Shown here: positions 45,617-55,131 of the stretch, piece after piece
Numbering within the stretch: position 1 is the first letter of the stretch
How the letters are laid out: each line of letters starts with the position of its first letter
DNA from: Capsulimonadaceae bacterium
GTDB taxonomy: Bacteria; Armatimonadota; Armatimonadia; Armatimonadales; Capsulimonadaceae
Direction of reading: 5' to 3'
Assembly (NCBI GenBank): GCA_031292625.1
Contig: JARLGU010000031.1
Span: forward strand, 62,001-126,000
DNA: 64,000 nucleotides
Made by a program: the position numbers and the translations under genes
Notes under the pieces: model-generated
Told to the model about the DNA's origin: nothing
The model's input: the letters and a program-made list of their open reading frames with translations, nothing else
The model's database searches: none

Positions 45617-47617
45617 ATGAGCTTATTAAATCGACTGTTTCGGGTGCTGGCGCAATGGTGCGGCCGCGGGCCTCGCGATCGGACCCACTCGGAACACGCC
45701 GTCTCCGATGGCGCGCCCGCGATGCCGTCCGCGCCATCTGCGTCCGAGTATGTCGAGGCCTTTGACGGCTTCGGACGCAAGCTTCGCGTGCCGCGCGAAG
45801 AGTGGCGGAGCAACGTTCTTTTACCGGAGATTGAGCGGAACTGGGACTACCCCGAAAACCTGTACGCTCATGTCGCCAGCGGACTTCGCGACGGCTTTGA
45901 GGCCGATGTTCTCCCCGCCGCCCGGCACCTTGCGCTAAGCTATCCATCACGCGACGAATATGCCAATGTCCTCGGTTGTCTTCTCTTGAAGCTCGGCGAA
46001 CTCAATGAAGCCGAGGAGGCGTTGGCCCGCTTTCTCGCGTGCAACGCGCCGTCAGGTTATCTGCTCGCCAATCTCGCCAACGTCTATGACCTCCAGGGCA
46101 AGACGCGGCTTGTCGAAGAGACGTTGTGGCGCGCGTTGGAACTCGACCCAAACCAGAAACAAAGCCTCCAACGACTGCTTGAGAGGGCGGGCAAGCAAGG
46201 CGGAGAACGTGCGCGCAAGTCAGTCCTCGACCGCGCCTGCTTGATCCCGGGAAGCTGGCGGCCTCAGTTGATGCTCGCATATGTCGCACTCACCGAAGGA
46301 CGTGCCATCGAGGCGTTGCGGCAATACGAAACGCTCATCGAGTTGCACCCCGAAAGCGGCGAGATGCTGATGATCATCTCCGGCCATCTTGGTAAGCATG
46401 GCGAGCCCGAAGAGCTTGTCCGTCTGCTCTCACCTGTCTATAGTCCAGTCCGTCACGGCCCGTTGGCGGGGATCAATCTGCTGCAGGCCTACCTCGCGAC
46501 GCTCGATGTCGTTGGGGGCGAGCGGTTGCTGCACGAGTTGCTGGACCTCGGTATTCCCGTACATCACGAGAAACTTCTGGAGTACGCTCGGAGGTTTGAC
46601 GAACTGCGAAAGGTTGTCGATGCACCCGCGCCGGACGGCGACGAGCTCGAACTGAATGTCGTCCTGCTCACGGAGCCGCTGTGGTGCGCGGCGCTGGGCG
46701 ATCCCGCGTGGCTGCTCCCCGAAAAGGAAGCCTCTGCGCCGTCGATTGCGTTTGTGTCGCTGGCGAACAGAACGCCCGGCCGGCCCGCGGAAGGCGTCGA
46801 GATCGAAGATGAACCGGGGCGCCTGTCTCGCGCAATTCCGCTGGCGCTTATGGAGGCGCTTTCTTTACGCCGCAACGCCTCGCCCTACTATATTCAGCCG
46901 GTAATAGATCGAATCGGTCCTGCCGTTTCCGGATCCGATTGGACCCAGGAGATGTTGACGAACCTTCTCGCGCATATCGATAGGGCGACGGATATCGTGG
47001 TCTCCGGCTCGGTGACGTCGCTGGCGGACTCGTTCGAGATCTCGATCACAATCTGGTCGGCGCAAGGAATGGGCGCTCTCGAAACGATGACGCGGACGAC
47101 ATCGATGACCGCTCTGGGAGAGGCGCTGGCGTCGCTCGAAAAGGACTTAACCGCATTTCTGGAACTCTTGCCGCCGCTTCCGCGCGGAGAACACACGATC
47201 CGTGACGAACGTCTGCCGGATGACGCGCTATCGGGCTACGTGCTAAGCCTGGGGCAGTCGATGGCGCTGCTGCTTGCGCGCCACGGCATCTGCCCGATCA
47301 CGGCGCTGTGGGGCGAGCGAGCATTGATCGGCGCTCCGCTGGACCTGATGTTGTCGTTTCCAGGCCATTCTCAGACGCCGGCTCTGCTCTTCCTTACCAA
47401 TCTCTGGCTTGACAAACTCGCCGGTTCCAACACGTACACGGAGTTTCGACTCCCCGCGATCAATCTCCTCGAACAAGCTCCGCATGGTTCGACGCTTGCG
47501 CTCGTTGCGCCTCTCTTCTATAAGCTGTTCGATATGGACGGCGAATACGAGCGAAGCAAGGAACTTCTCATGCGCGATGCGTCCGGACCTTATGCGCATT
47601 GGCTGCATCGGATCTGA
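45617..47617 (+). CDS. TPR protein with C-terminal unknown domain
   Basis: No specific function is known. The 666-residue protein has TPR-like helical repeats at about 90-330 (LGELNEAEEALARFLA, LANVYDLQGKTRLVEETL, ALRQYETLIELHP). An alpha/beta domain at about 365-520 resembles in pattern the TolB-N/CsgG-like segment found in TPR signalling proteins (DIVVSGSVTSLADSFEISITIW as two strands and a turn). A helical C-terminus follows. There is no signal peptide. The start is the ATG one base after the SGNH stop; a longer frame would overlap that gene. Confidence 0.75.
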   Translation: MSLLNRLFRVLAQWCGRGPRDRTHSEHAVSDGAPAMPSAPSASEYVEAFDGFGRKLRVPREEWRSNVLLPEIERNWDYPENLYAHVASGLRDGFEADVLPAARHLALSYPSRDEYANVLGCLLLKLGELNEAEEALARFLACNAPSGYLLANLANVYDLQGKTRLVEETLWRALELDPNQKQSLQRLLERAGKQGGERARKSVLDRACLIPGSWRPQLMLAYVALTEGRAIEALRQYETLIELHPESGEMLMIISGHLGKHGEPEELVRLLSPVYSPVRHGPLAGINLLQAYLATLDVVGGERLLHELLDLGIPVHHEKLLEYARRFDELRKVVDAPAPDGDELELNVVLLTEPLWCAALGDPAWLLPEKEASAPSIAFVSLANRTPGRPAEGVEIEDEPGRLSRAIPLALMEALSLRRNASPYYIQPVIDRIGPAVSGSDWTQEMLTNLLAHIDRATDIVVSGSVTSLADSFEISITIWSAQGMGALETMTRTTSMTALGEALASLEKDLTAFLELLPPLPRGEHTIRDERLPDDALSGYVLSLGQSMALLLARHGICPITALWGERALIGAPLDLMLSFPGHSQTPALLFLTNLWLDKLAGSNTYTEFRLPAINLLEQAPHGSTLALVAPLFYKLFDMDGEYERSKELLMRDASGPYAHWLHRI

Positions 47618-47735
47618 GGACGCAGGAATCGGCTCTTTGCGCAACGAACTTTGCCTGGACGCACGATGAGCGCCCGCCTATAGCGCAGCCGACTCTCGCT
47701 TGGAGCGCCGTCAGATCGATATTGGGAAGAGAATT

Positions 47736-49022
47736 ATGACCACTGCACACCGTTCGTATTTCGATATTGTGACCGCCATACGCCCGGACGAGCTCCGAGC
47801 GAAGGCCGATGCCGGGCTCATGCCGAAGGATCCGCCGCGCTTCAACGCGCATGTTCACCTGCCGCCCAACTTTACCGCGTTCGACACGACAAAGCAGGCC
47901 GTCGACCTCGCCGCCGCGCAGCATGTGGGCGTTTTGGGAGCGAGCAATTATTACGATTACTCGATCTACAAGGAGTTTGGCGAGTTGGCCGCATCGAAAG
48001 GGATCTTTCCTCTCTTCGGATTGGAGATTATCGCGCTGATCGACGATTTGGTTGCCGCCGGGGTTAAGATTAACGATCCTGGAAACCCCGGCAAAATGTA
48101 CTTGTGCGGCAAGGGAATCACGAAGTTCGACCCGCTGACGCCCGAAGCCGGGAAGCTGCTCGGACAGATCCGCGGCAACGACAGCGCGCGCATGGCGGCG
48201 ATTACCGAGAAGCTTGCGCAGGTCATTTTGTATCGCGGCATCGATACGGGCCTCACGGTGGACAAGGTAATCGACCGTGTCGTCGCTCGCCACGGCTGCC
48301 CCCGGTCGACGGTGACATTGCAAGAGAGGCACATAGCGCAGGCGTTCCAGGAGGTCATCTTCGACATTGTCGACGAATCCGACCGGTGGACGGCGCTTGA
48401 GCGCGTGTTCGGGACCGGGCCGAAAGATCCTAATAACGCGGTCGTCGTCCAGAACGAGATTCGCAGCCACTTGTTGAAAGCCGGCAAACCGGCGTTCATT
48501 CCCGATACGTTCGTCGGTTTCGAGCATGCCTACCGGTCCATCCTGGCTCTCGGCGGCATCCCGAGCTATCCGATCCTTGGCGATGGCGCGTCGCCCGTCT
48601 GTCCGTACGAGGAGCCTGTCGAGCGCCTGATCGACGATCTTAAGGCGCGTGGAATCCATGCGGTCGAGTTTATCCCGATTCGCAATTCGCCTGAGATGCT
48701 TTCATCGTATGCTAAGGCGCTGCGCGAAGCCGGGTTGATCGTAACGGCGGGCACCGAGCACAACACGCGCGACCTGCTGCCCATCGAACCGGCCTGCGCG
48801 GGCGGCGAGCCGATCCCCGCCGATGTGAAGGAAATTCTCCGCGAGGGCGTCTACGTGGTCGCGGCCCATCAATACCGGGTAATGCAAGGTCTGCCGGGCT
48901 TCGTGGACGAGACGGGCGGTCCGAATCGCGAGTACGCGACGGACGAGCAACGAATCGCCGCCTTCCGGCGCGAGGGCGCCGCGCTGGTCGCAATCTACCA
49001 GAGCAAGACGTCCGTCTGCTAA
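47736..49022 (+). CDS. PHP-like metal-dependent hydrolase
   Basis: The 428-residue protein opens with a [11 protein letters not shown] block, a first metal motif H-x-H of the PHP/amidohydrolase type. It continues with LFGLEII and later [10 protein letters not shown], both typical of PHP barrels. The middle (about 100-260) is an insertion without clear family. GGAAGAG lies 5 bases before the ATG. It shares an operon with the zinc dehydrogenase gene 20 bases downstream, suggesting a sugar or sugar-acid route, but the reaction is unknown. Confidence 0.7.
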   Translation: MTTAHRSYFDIVTAIRPDELRAKADAGLMPKDPPRFNAHVHLPPNFTAFDTTKQAVDLAAAQHVGVLGASNYYDYSIYKEFGELAASKGIFPLFGLEIIALIDDLVAAGVKINDPGNPGKMYLCGKGITKFDPLTPEAGKLLGQIRGNDSARMAAITEKLAQVILYRGIDTGLTVDKVIDRVVARHGCPRSTVTLQERHIAQAFQEVIFDIVDESDRWTALERVFGTGPKDPNNAVVVQNEIRSHLLKAGKPAFIPDTFVGFEHAYRSILALGGIPSYPILGDGASPVCPYEEPVERLIDDLKARGIHAVEFIPIRNSPEMLSSYAKALREAGLIVTAGTEHNTRDLLPIEPACAGGEPIPADVKEILREGVYVVAAHQYRVMQGLPGFVDETGGPNREYATDEQRIAAFRREGAALVAIYQSKTSVC

Positions 49023-49041
49023 TGCCAGGGAGGCAAGCAAC

Positions 49042-50079
49042 ATGAAAGCAGTCGTACTGGAACGTCAGCATAAGATCTCGATTCGCGAGATCGACATTCC
49101 CGAACCGCTCGGTGTGCGCGACGTGCGCATTCAGATCTATAACGTCGGCATCTGCGGTTCCGATGTCCACTACTACGAGCATGGACGAATTGGTCCGTTC
49201 ATCGTCAACGAGCCGATGGTTCTCGGCCACGAGGCGTCGGGTACGATCATCGAGACCGGCCGCGACGTGACCGATCTCAAGGTTGGCGACCGCGTCTGCA
49301 TGGAGCCCGGAATACCCGATCCGAACAGCCGCGCGACGCGAGAGGGGATCTACAACCTCGATCCGGCCGTCCGATTCTGGGCGACGCCGCCAATTCACGG
49401 CATTCTTCGACCAACGGTCGTTCACCCAGCGGCGTTCACGTTCAAGCTGCCTGATAACGTCTCCTTCGCGGAAGGCGCAATGGTCGAACCGCTGGCCGTG
49501 GGGATGCACGGAGCCAACAAGGCGCAAATCCGCCCCGGCGATGTCGGGGTCGTCATCGGTGCGGGACCAATCGGGATTTTGACGGCGCTGTCCGCTTTGG
49601 CGGGAGGCTGCTCGCGGATTATCCTGGCGGATACGGTCCAGCCCAAACTTGACCTATCCGAGAAGCTCGGTCCGATTGTGCCGGTGAATGTCTCGCGTGA
49701 TAAGCTTTCCGATGTCGTCGCCGCGCAGACCGGAAATTGGGGCGCCGATATCGTCTTCGAGTGCAGCGGCAACCCGCGCGCGGGTGCAGCGGTTTTCGAG
49801 ACGCTTCGTCCAGGCGGCGCGGTGGTGTTCATCGGCATGATGCCGGCCCCGATATCCTACGACGTCGTCGGTGCGCAGATCAAGGAGGCGAGGGTAGAGC
49901 ACGTTTTCCGCTACGCACACGTCTATCCCCGCTCGCTCGCGCTGATGGGGAGCGGAAAGATCGATGTCAAGCCGCTGATTACGGATACGTTTGCGTTTGC
50001 GGACAGCGTCCGGGCCTTCGATTTCGCGCTGAAAATGCCGCCGACATCCGTCAAGGCGCAGATCGTCGTGCAAGAATAA
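49042..50079 (+). CDS. Zinc-dependent polyol dehydrogenase (xylitol/sorbitol dehydrogenase-like)
   Basis: This is a 345-residue MDR enzyme that should oxidise a polyol to a ketose with NAD. The catalytic zinc motif [19 protein letters not shown], and the FWATPP--G block are those of sorbitol/xylitol dehydrogenases. The cofactor loop is GAGPIG. The structural zinc lobe is changed: where relatives have four Cys after EPG-P there are none ([16 protein letters not shown]), so that site is lost, as in some family members. GGAGG lies upstream of the ATG. Confidence 0.88.
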   Translation: MKAVVLERQHKISIREIDIPEPLGVRDVRIQIYNVGICGSDVHYYEHGRIGPFIVNEPMVLGHEASGTIIETGRDVTDLKVGDRVCMEPGIPDPNSRATREGIYNLDPAVRFWATPPIHGILRPTVVHPAAFTFKLPDNVSFAEGAMVEPLAVGMHGANKAQIRPGDVGVVIGAGPIGILTALSALAGGCSRIILADTVQPKLDLSEKLGPIVPVNVSRDKLSDVVAAQTGNWGADIVFECSGNPRAGAAVFETLRPGGAVVFIGMMPAPISYDVVGAQIKEARVEHVFRYAHVYPRSLALMGSGKIDVKPLITDTFAFADSVRAFDFALKMPPTSVKAQIVVQE

Positions 50080-50432
50080 CGGCGGGAGCTTGTTTGGCAA
50101 TTTGCTGGCGGGGGTAATCCTCACTAACGATTGTCAAAGGAGGGTTACGCCAATGCCCCACGTAGACGTCAGTTAGGTTTACACTCAGCGCGCCGATTGC
50201 CGCGCGCAAGTGGCGCTCGGTAGCCTGACCGCTCATAATCGACCGGAGGCCCAGGGCGGAGCCGCCGAATAGGCAGCGCGCTATAGGCGGCCTGTGGTCG
50301 TCTCTCAAGGATGCATTCGATCAGGCGCTGACAAGGATGTGAATCCGCAGGCTAACAAGCCTCGCAGGCCCCTGTACATGCGGTACGCGCTTGTACAGGG
50401 GCCTCGCTGTGAGTGCTTCCGGCGGCGGGACG
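50080..50432. other. Convergent intergenic region with decayed-looking sequence
   Basis: This 353-base spacer lies between converging genes. AAAGGAGGG at 50136-50144 is followed by ATG at 50153 and only seven codons before a stop. On the minus strand, a frame with ALSVNLTDVYVGHW-like sequence (to about 50236) is too short to call. A strong hairpin sits at 50367-50403. I see no convincing gene. Confidence 0.35.
50367..50403. terminator. Strong hairpin between convergent genes
   Basis: GGCCCCTGTACA and TGTACAGGGGCC form a perfect 12-base stem with a 13-base loop. No T-run follows on either strand, but the position between converging genes suggests a bidirectional terminator or 3'-end stabiliser. 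Confidence 0.55.
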
Positions 50433-51206
50433 TTACTTACCCAGCCGCTCGCGTGCGTATGCGACATCGTCGGGCTTGTCCACGTCGGTTCCGATCGAGG
50501 CAAACTCCGTTATGACCGCGCGGGCGACTGAACCCGCCCCCATCAAGCGCCCAATGCCCGTTTCGAGTTGCGCGATCGTAAGCAGACCTGGAAACGCAAC
50601 TTGCGACAGGACTATGCGGACCAGCAGGCCCCAGCCGAGCATTCGCCCGAGCGCGAGAACGTCCTTGCGCGCCGCGTAAGCTTTCATCACGAGGTCCTTG
50701 TTTTTGACAAGCCTGTCCGGGGAGAGGAGCACCATGTTCCCGCCCGTAAACCGCCCCTCGCGCAGCTTGAGCGTCGTACGCTTCATCCCGGCGAACTCGC
50801 GGTTGTATGCGTCCATTGGGATGATCGGATAGCCAAAATCGACAGGAGCGGCGTTGGCGCGGACCACGAAATCGTCGACCGCCGCCGAGGTAATAAACGG
50901 GATGTCGCTCGTGACGACCAGGACCGGCTGCCCGGGCATCGGCTTCGCGGCGGCGATGCCCAGCAGAATGTTATCGAGCATTGAGCTGCCGGGCGCGACC
51001 GGCGTGGTCTCCGGCGTCGCGGGGACATCGCCGACGACGTAGATCTCCGCGATGCTCTTTGCCTGCCGCAGGGCGCCCATTACGAAGTCCAGCATTGTCC
51101 TGTCTGGGGCGAGTTCCACGAGCGCGCGGTTCGATACGCCTGTCGCCTGCCGCATTTCGTCGCTGTTCTTGCCGCCCGCCAATACGATCGCTTTTATACT
51201 GTCCAC
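50433..51206 (-). CDS. MobA-like nucleotidyltransferase
   Basis: This is a 257-residue NTP-transferase-fold protein (IspD/MobA/GlmU superfamily). It has AIVLAGG near the start, though the usual following Gly-x-Arg loop is replaced by KNSDEMRQATG, and the metal Asp in TSDIPF. A helical C-terminal region follows. GTG at 51206 is chosen because GGAGAG stands 9 bases before it; ATG at 51221 is possible. It overlaps the end of ispE, so the two are co-translated. The product could be a nucleotide-activated alcohol or sugar; unproven. Confidence 0.75.
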   Translation of the reverse strand: MDSIKAIVLAGGKNSDEMRQATGVSNRALVELAPDRTMLDFVMGALRQAKSIAEIYVVGDVPATPETTPVAPGSSMLDNILLGIAAAKPMPGQPVLVVTSDIPFITSAAVDDFVVRANAAPVDFGYPIIPMDAYNREFAGMKRTTLKLREGRFTGGNMVLLSPDRLVKNKDLVMKAYAARKDVLALGRMLGWGLLVRIVLSQVAFPGLLTIAQLETGIGRLMGAGSVARAVITEFASIGTDVDKPDDVAYARERLGK

Positions 51207-52108
51207 AGTTTGTCTCTCCATCCACTCGGGTCGCTCACGGTTGTCCGCGTGCGCCATATTCCGGCCGCCCCGGCGTCCTTGGCGACGCGACCGAGGGCGT
51301 CGCGGCTACCGCCGAATACCGCCAACGCCGAACCGCTGCCACAGAGCAGCACCGCCGCGGCTCCTGCCGCAAGAAGGCGTTCGCGGGTTCTGGCAATCGC
51401 CGGATGCATGGCGTAGACGACGCTCTCGAAGTCGTTGCTAACGCCGCCATCTGGCCACGCAAGCGTCGCCCGCGCGCTTCGCCGGTCCGGAAACGCATCG
51501 AGCGCCCGGTATGCCTGCGCGGTTGAGACGCCGTCTGACGGTTTAACGATTAGCAGCTCTTGCTCAGAACCGCCGGCGACCGGGTCGACAATCTCTCCGA
51601 TGCCGCGCGCCCTGGCGATGCCGCCGCGCAGGAAGAACGCGACATCCGCCCCGAGATTGCGCGCGATCGGCTGAAGACTGGAGCCCGTGAGCGGACGGCC
51701 AAGCAGTTCGTTAACCCCGATCAGCACCGCCGCTGCGTCGCTGCTCCCGCCGCCAAGCCCCGCCTGCGACGGGATGTTCTTGGTGAGTAAGATCGTAATT
51801 CCGCGCTCGGCGCTGTCGGCCGCATCCAGGAGCTTGGCCGCCGCGCGGTACGCGAGGTTGCCCTCGTCCGCCGGAATGCCGGTTGCCTCGGGACCGTCGA
51901 CGATCAGCTTCACTCCAGGCGCATCGCTCCATGCCAGCGAAACGTCGTCTGCCAGGGAAAGCGTCTGCATGATCGAGTCGATCTCGTGATAACCGTCCGC
52001 TCGCGGGCTGAGCACGTCGAGGGTCAGGTTGATTTTCGCAGGGGCCTGCAGGGTGACTTTACGGTTGTTGACGAGCGTTGGTTGCTCCGCCTTCGAGGGC
52101 ATCGTCAT
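51194..52108 (-). CDS. ispE: 4-diphosphocytidyl-2-C-methyl-D-erythritol kinase
   Basis: IspE phosphorylates CDP-methylerythritol in the MEP route to isoprenoids. The 304-residue protein is a GHMP kinase with APAKINLTL and DGYHEIDSIMQ at the N-terminus, the ATP loop PSQAGLGGGSSDA at about 113-125, and CGSGSALAVFGG near the C-terminus. The ATG at 52108 overlaps the stop of the upstream gene as ATGA; a second ATG at 52102 has a better-spaced AAGGA. The C-terminus overlaps the nucleotidyltransferase start. Confidence 0.93.
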   Translation of the reverse strand: MTMPSKAEQPTLVNNRKVTLQAPAKINLTLDVLSPRADGYHEIDSIMQTLSLADDVSLAWSDAPGVKLIVDGPEATGIPADEGNLAYRAAAKLLDAADSAERGITILLTKNIPSQAGLGGGSSDAAAVLIGVNELLGRPLTGSSLQPIARNLGADVAFFLRGGIARARGIGEIVDPVAGGSEQELLIVKPSDGVSTAQAYRALDAFPDRRSARATLAWPDGGVSNDFESVVYAMHPAIARTRERLLAAGAAAVLLCGSGSALAVFGGSRDALGRVAKDAGAAGIWRTRTTVSDPSGWRDKLWTV

Positions 52109-53223
52109 TGTCCTTGTTTCGCCCCAAGCACCGCTCTCGCGCCGTCTAGCAGTAGATTTGGATTGACCGATCCCCCTTGCGGGAGATCCCAGAGCAAACT
52201 GGCGCAAGTCTTTGCTCCCGCGCGGTCGTCGACGGTCAGCAGTAGGCCGAAGACGTAATTCATCCCTTCGGCGTCGCGGCGATCCAGCCATTCGGAACTC
52301 AAGCCGTTTTGCCGGTAAAGCGCGATCGGCGGCGCGATTTTGATGCGTTCGTAGTTGGCGTACCCAGAAAATGTCTGTCCCCAGGCCTTTTCCAGCGCGC
52401 CGGCGCCGCCTGCGGCGCCTCGGGCGACCCAGCGGAGCAAGAGGCGTTCGCCATAGTAGCCGTTCGCCCACGGTTCCGGATCGGTGTAATCGCCGCCAAG
52501 AATGGGGAACGCCATGTGACTGTACTCGTGTGCGATCTCGCGAATCCACTCGATCGAGCTGCGCGGGGTCGCCACTTCGTAAAAATAGATGTTATTCCGC
52601 CACTGCTCCCCGCCGGCGTCGGTCTCGTGCCGGCAGAGCCAGACGTTAATTGGGAGGCCGTCGCAAAGCGGCAACTGACCGCTTTTTTCAACAAGGGCTT
52701 TGCGCAGGAGGCACAGCAGGCGTCCCATGCGTTCGGCGAGCGGCAGGTCGTCCGGCGTTTGGCAACGGATGCCGGCGAAGCAGAGGCGCTCACCCTGGCG
52801 CTTTTCCGATAGCCTGTAGAACCACGTCACGCGCGTAAATGGCCACGCGCTGCGCGGATCGTTTACCGGGTCGATCTCGCTGGACGGACTGATCGAGATC
52901 ACCGCGCCGCCGTCGAAACTTTTGGCCTCGATCGGTCCTCCGGCGCCGATGAGTTTGCTCAGGATCTCGTCGGGAACATGTACGGGCAGTGTTCCCGTCC
53001 GAAGCCGGTCAAGCAGGGCGTTTGCTGCGGGCAGTGACTTAGGGCTTCGCGTGTACGCGTCGATATATTCGCAGAACGCCGCGAGAGAGTCTCCGTTCTC
53101 GTCGAGCGCTTGCGCTTTGGCCACGTGCTGATCGTAGTCCGCCTGCGATCCGTGGGCGCATTTTGCGAGCGGGACGGCAAGCGAGAGACAGGCGAGGATG
53201 GTTGCGAAAGAGCGCTGCAGCAT
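52105..53223 (-). CDS. Exported putative zinc metallopeptidase
   Basis: This 372-residue protein has a signal peptide (cleavage near KCA or AHG, about 20-26) and a helical, TPR-like first segment (about 28-75). A catalytic-type HEYSH motif (HExxH) occurs in EIAHEYSHMAFP, with a GE about 25 residues later that could be the third ligand of a gluzincin. No full family is recognised. It heads the metallopeptidase-ispE-nucleotidyltransferase run and overlaps ispE by 4 bases. That link is probably transcriptional convenience only. Confidence 0.7.
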   Translation of the reverse strand: MLQRSFATILACLSLAVPLAKCAHGSQADYDQHVAKAQALDENGDSLAAFCEYIDAYTRSPKSLPAANALLDRLRTGTLPVHVPDEILSKLIGAGGPIEAKSFDGGAVISISPSSEIDPVNDPRSAWPFTRVTWFYRLSEKRQGERLCFAGIRCQTPDDLPLAERMGRLLCLLRKALVEKSGQLPLCDGLPINVWLCRHETDAGGEQWRNNIYFYEVATPRSSIEWIREIAHEYSHMAFPILGGDYTDPEPWANGYYGERLLLRWVARGAAGGAGALEKAWGQTFSGYANYERIKIAPPIALYRQNGLSSEWLDRRDAEGMNYVFGLLLTVDDRAGAKTCASLLWDLPQGGSVNPNLLLDGARAVLGAKQGQ

Positions 53224-53304
53224 TGGTGAGGATTATATCACGTGAGAAGCGAAATCGAACCGATAGCGCTTCATGTGAGGCGGCTTCCCGGCCGCCGTGG
53301 CCGT

Positions 53305-53480
53305 TTTTTGCCCGCGCTTCGTTCACGGCGACGCTTGACGATGCCTCGTCAACACGCGTACAGCGCTTTACCGCCCGCGTCCGATCCCAGCGCACATCGT
53401 GAAGCCGCAAAACCGCCTCGTCGGCCCTTTTTCAATAATTGCCCGGCGGCAATAGGAGCCGTCCTAAATCTTTCTCGCAA
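53305..53480 (-). repeat. Dispersed repeat family 1, copy 2 (inverted)
   Basis: The reverse complement aligns in order with 9953-10110 (GACGGCTCCT, GAAAAAGGGCCG, TTCACGATG, CTGGGATCGGACGC, GGCGG-AAA, CGTGTTGACG). A further GGCCGCCGTGGCCGTTTTT near 53291 also occurs near 9971 in direct orientation, so the element has internal inverted parts. The rest of 53224-53572 has no gene. Confidence 0.6.
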
Positions 53481-53572
53481 CGCCGATTGTTTACACACGC
53501 TTTGAAAGCGCGCTGCCGCGCGGCGCTGTCTCCTCCGCGCGTGAGAGCAGCGGAGGAGACAGCAGGCAGGAG

Positions 53573-54313
53573 CTATGCGTTCTTGATTTGCTGGACGCAC
53601 TTCTTGAGGGCGGGAACCGGGTTTTCGACATCGCCTTCGTATTCGATCACTGCGAAACCGTCGAACTTGACCTTGTCGAGCACTTTCAGCAGACCGGGAA
53701 GATCCAGGTTGCCAGTGCCGACGACGACATCTTCCGGCTTGCGTGCGCGGTCGAAGATGAAGTCTTTGACGTGAATGCCGTACAGGCGGTCGCCGAACTT
53801 CTCCGCCATGGCAAGCGGATTCTCGCCGGCGTCGAGCGCCCACGCCGTGTCGAGCGTCAGGCCGATGCGATTATTCGTCTGGCTGAAGACCCAGGAGAGC
53901 AGCTCCGCGGAGCCCAACCAATGCCGTCCGCCGTGGTTGTGCACGCCCACCTTGATGTCGAACTCGGCGGAAAGCTTTTCGACGACGCGATAGGATTGCG
54001 GGATAGTCCCCGTGGCGAAGTGCGCGCTGATAAACTTTGCGCCCGCGCGCTTCGCGAATTCAAACCACTGCCGCTCCTTCGCTTCGTCGCCGTTGAAGCC
54101 CTGGACGCCGATCGAAACGATCTGCACTCCGGCGTCGCGGTAGGTCTTGATCACGCTGTCGAACACCGATTCGTTGTTGAAATCGATATGAACGCCGCAT
54201 AGTTCAATGGCGTTAACGCCGATTTCGCGGACGAGCGACGCCACCTTGGCGTTGTCTTTGAAGCCTCGGAAGCAGTAGCTTTGAACGCCAATGACGCTCT
54301 TGATATCGGACAT
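53573..54313 (-). CDS. Sugar phosphate isomerase/epimerase (TIM barrel), third copy
   Basis: This is a 246-residue xylose-isomerase-like barrel, diverged from the pair at 3-5 kb. Candidate metal sites are Glu in NAIELCGVH, His in VGVHNHGG, Asp in LTLDTAWA, His in GIHVKDF and Glu in VIEYEG. A strong GAGGGGAA lies 6 bases before the ATG at 54313; the longer frame to 54385 lacks support. A terminator-like structure is not seen. The substrate is unknown. Confidence 0.83.
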   Translation of the reverse strand: MSDIKSVIGVQSYCFRGFKDNAKVASLVREIGVNAIELCGVHIDFNNESVFDSVIKTYRDAGVQIVSIGVQGFNGDEAKERQWFEFAKRAGAKFISAHFATGTIPQSYRVVEKLSAEFDIKVGVHNHGGRHWLGSAELLSWVFSQTNNRIGLTLDTAWALDAGENPLAMAEKFGDRLYGIHVKDFIFDRARKPEDVVVGTGNLDLPGLLKVLDKVKFDGFAVIEYEGDVENPVPALKKCVQQIKNA

Positions 54314-54542
54314 GATATTCCCCTCTCCCACAGTTGCAAAGGGCCGTCCGGCCACGATGGAACGGGCGATCCTTTGTTCATGCATTTCGCCATGTGCGTA
54401 GCGATTCCTGCGGCGGATCTAGTTTTTGCCCGTATCTGCAATAATAACAGGTAGAAAAGTAGAATCGCTCTCAACGGAGAGACAAACGCGCGGCCGCGCT
54501 TACCAAAGGAGAACGCACCGGACTAAAGACAGGAGGAGAGGA

Positions 54543-55127
54543 ATGCAAGACTGGATATATGATGACGGCGGACACTCGTTTCCGGTGGAAACGCCTTCGG
54601 CCATACCGGCAAACCATCCGTTGCGCAAGCTATTTGCGACGATGGTTGAGCGTGCGTTTCTGCTCAAGCTGGGAGTTTTCGACTCTGCCGTGACCACGTA
54701 TGTGGCGGATGTGTTGACGGACTTTTCCCATATGAAGAGCGTCTATAAGGTCCGCAATCTCTCTGGGATCGCGCTCGAGGAGATTGCCGACATGCTGGTT
54801 GAAGCCGATGTGCGACTGAGCGCGACATCGTTCAACCGCGAGCGCGAGGTGCACAAACACATTGGCGACTTCGCTCTCTTCTGGACCGGCGTGTTTCCGG
54901 ATGCGCTGCCGAGGCTGCAGGCCAGCCGGCGCAAGGACTTTCTTGTCGACTATGTCGAGCAGGGCAAGTCGTCGTACGCAATCGCCGCATCGTTCGATCA
55001 CGGAGTCTACGAGGAGCAGGCTCCAGTGCTCAAGCGTCTCTCCGACGAGTTCGAGCTTTGCATGCTTGGCCTGAACTATGTCCGTTCGGAGATAGACCAG
55101 TTGCCCAACAAGGCGCAGGCGGCGTAG
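54543..55127 (+). CDS. Hypothetical protein
   Basis: I do not recognise this 194-residue protein. It looks mostly helical and soluble, without signal peptide or membrane span. It has a very good ribosome site (AGGAGGAGAGGA) directly before the ATG at 54543. It is convergent with the membrane glycosyltransferase gene; only four bases separate the two stops. A real gene is likely from the ribosome site and low-complexity-free sequence. Confidence 0.7.
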   Translation: MQDWIYDDGGHSFPVETPSAIPANHPLRKLFATMVERAFLLKLGVFDSAVTTYVADVLTDFSHMKSVYKVRNLSGIALEEIADMLVEADVRLSATSFNREREVHKHIGDFALFWTGVFPDALPRLQASRRKDFLVDYVEQGKSSYAIAASFDHGVYEEQAPVLKRLSDEFELCMLGLNYVRSEIDQLPNKAQAA

Positions 55128-55131
55128 GACA

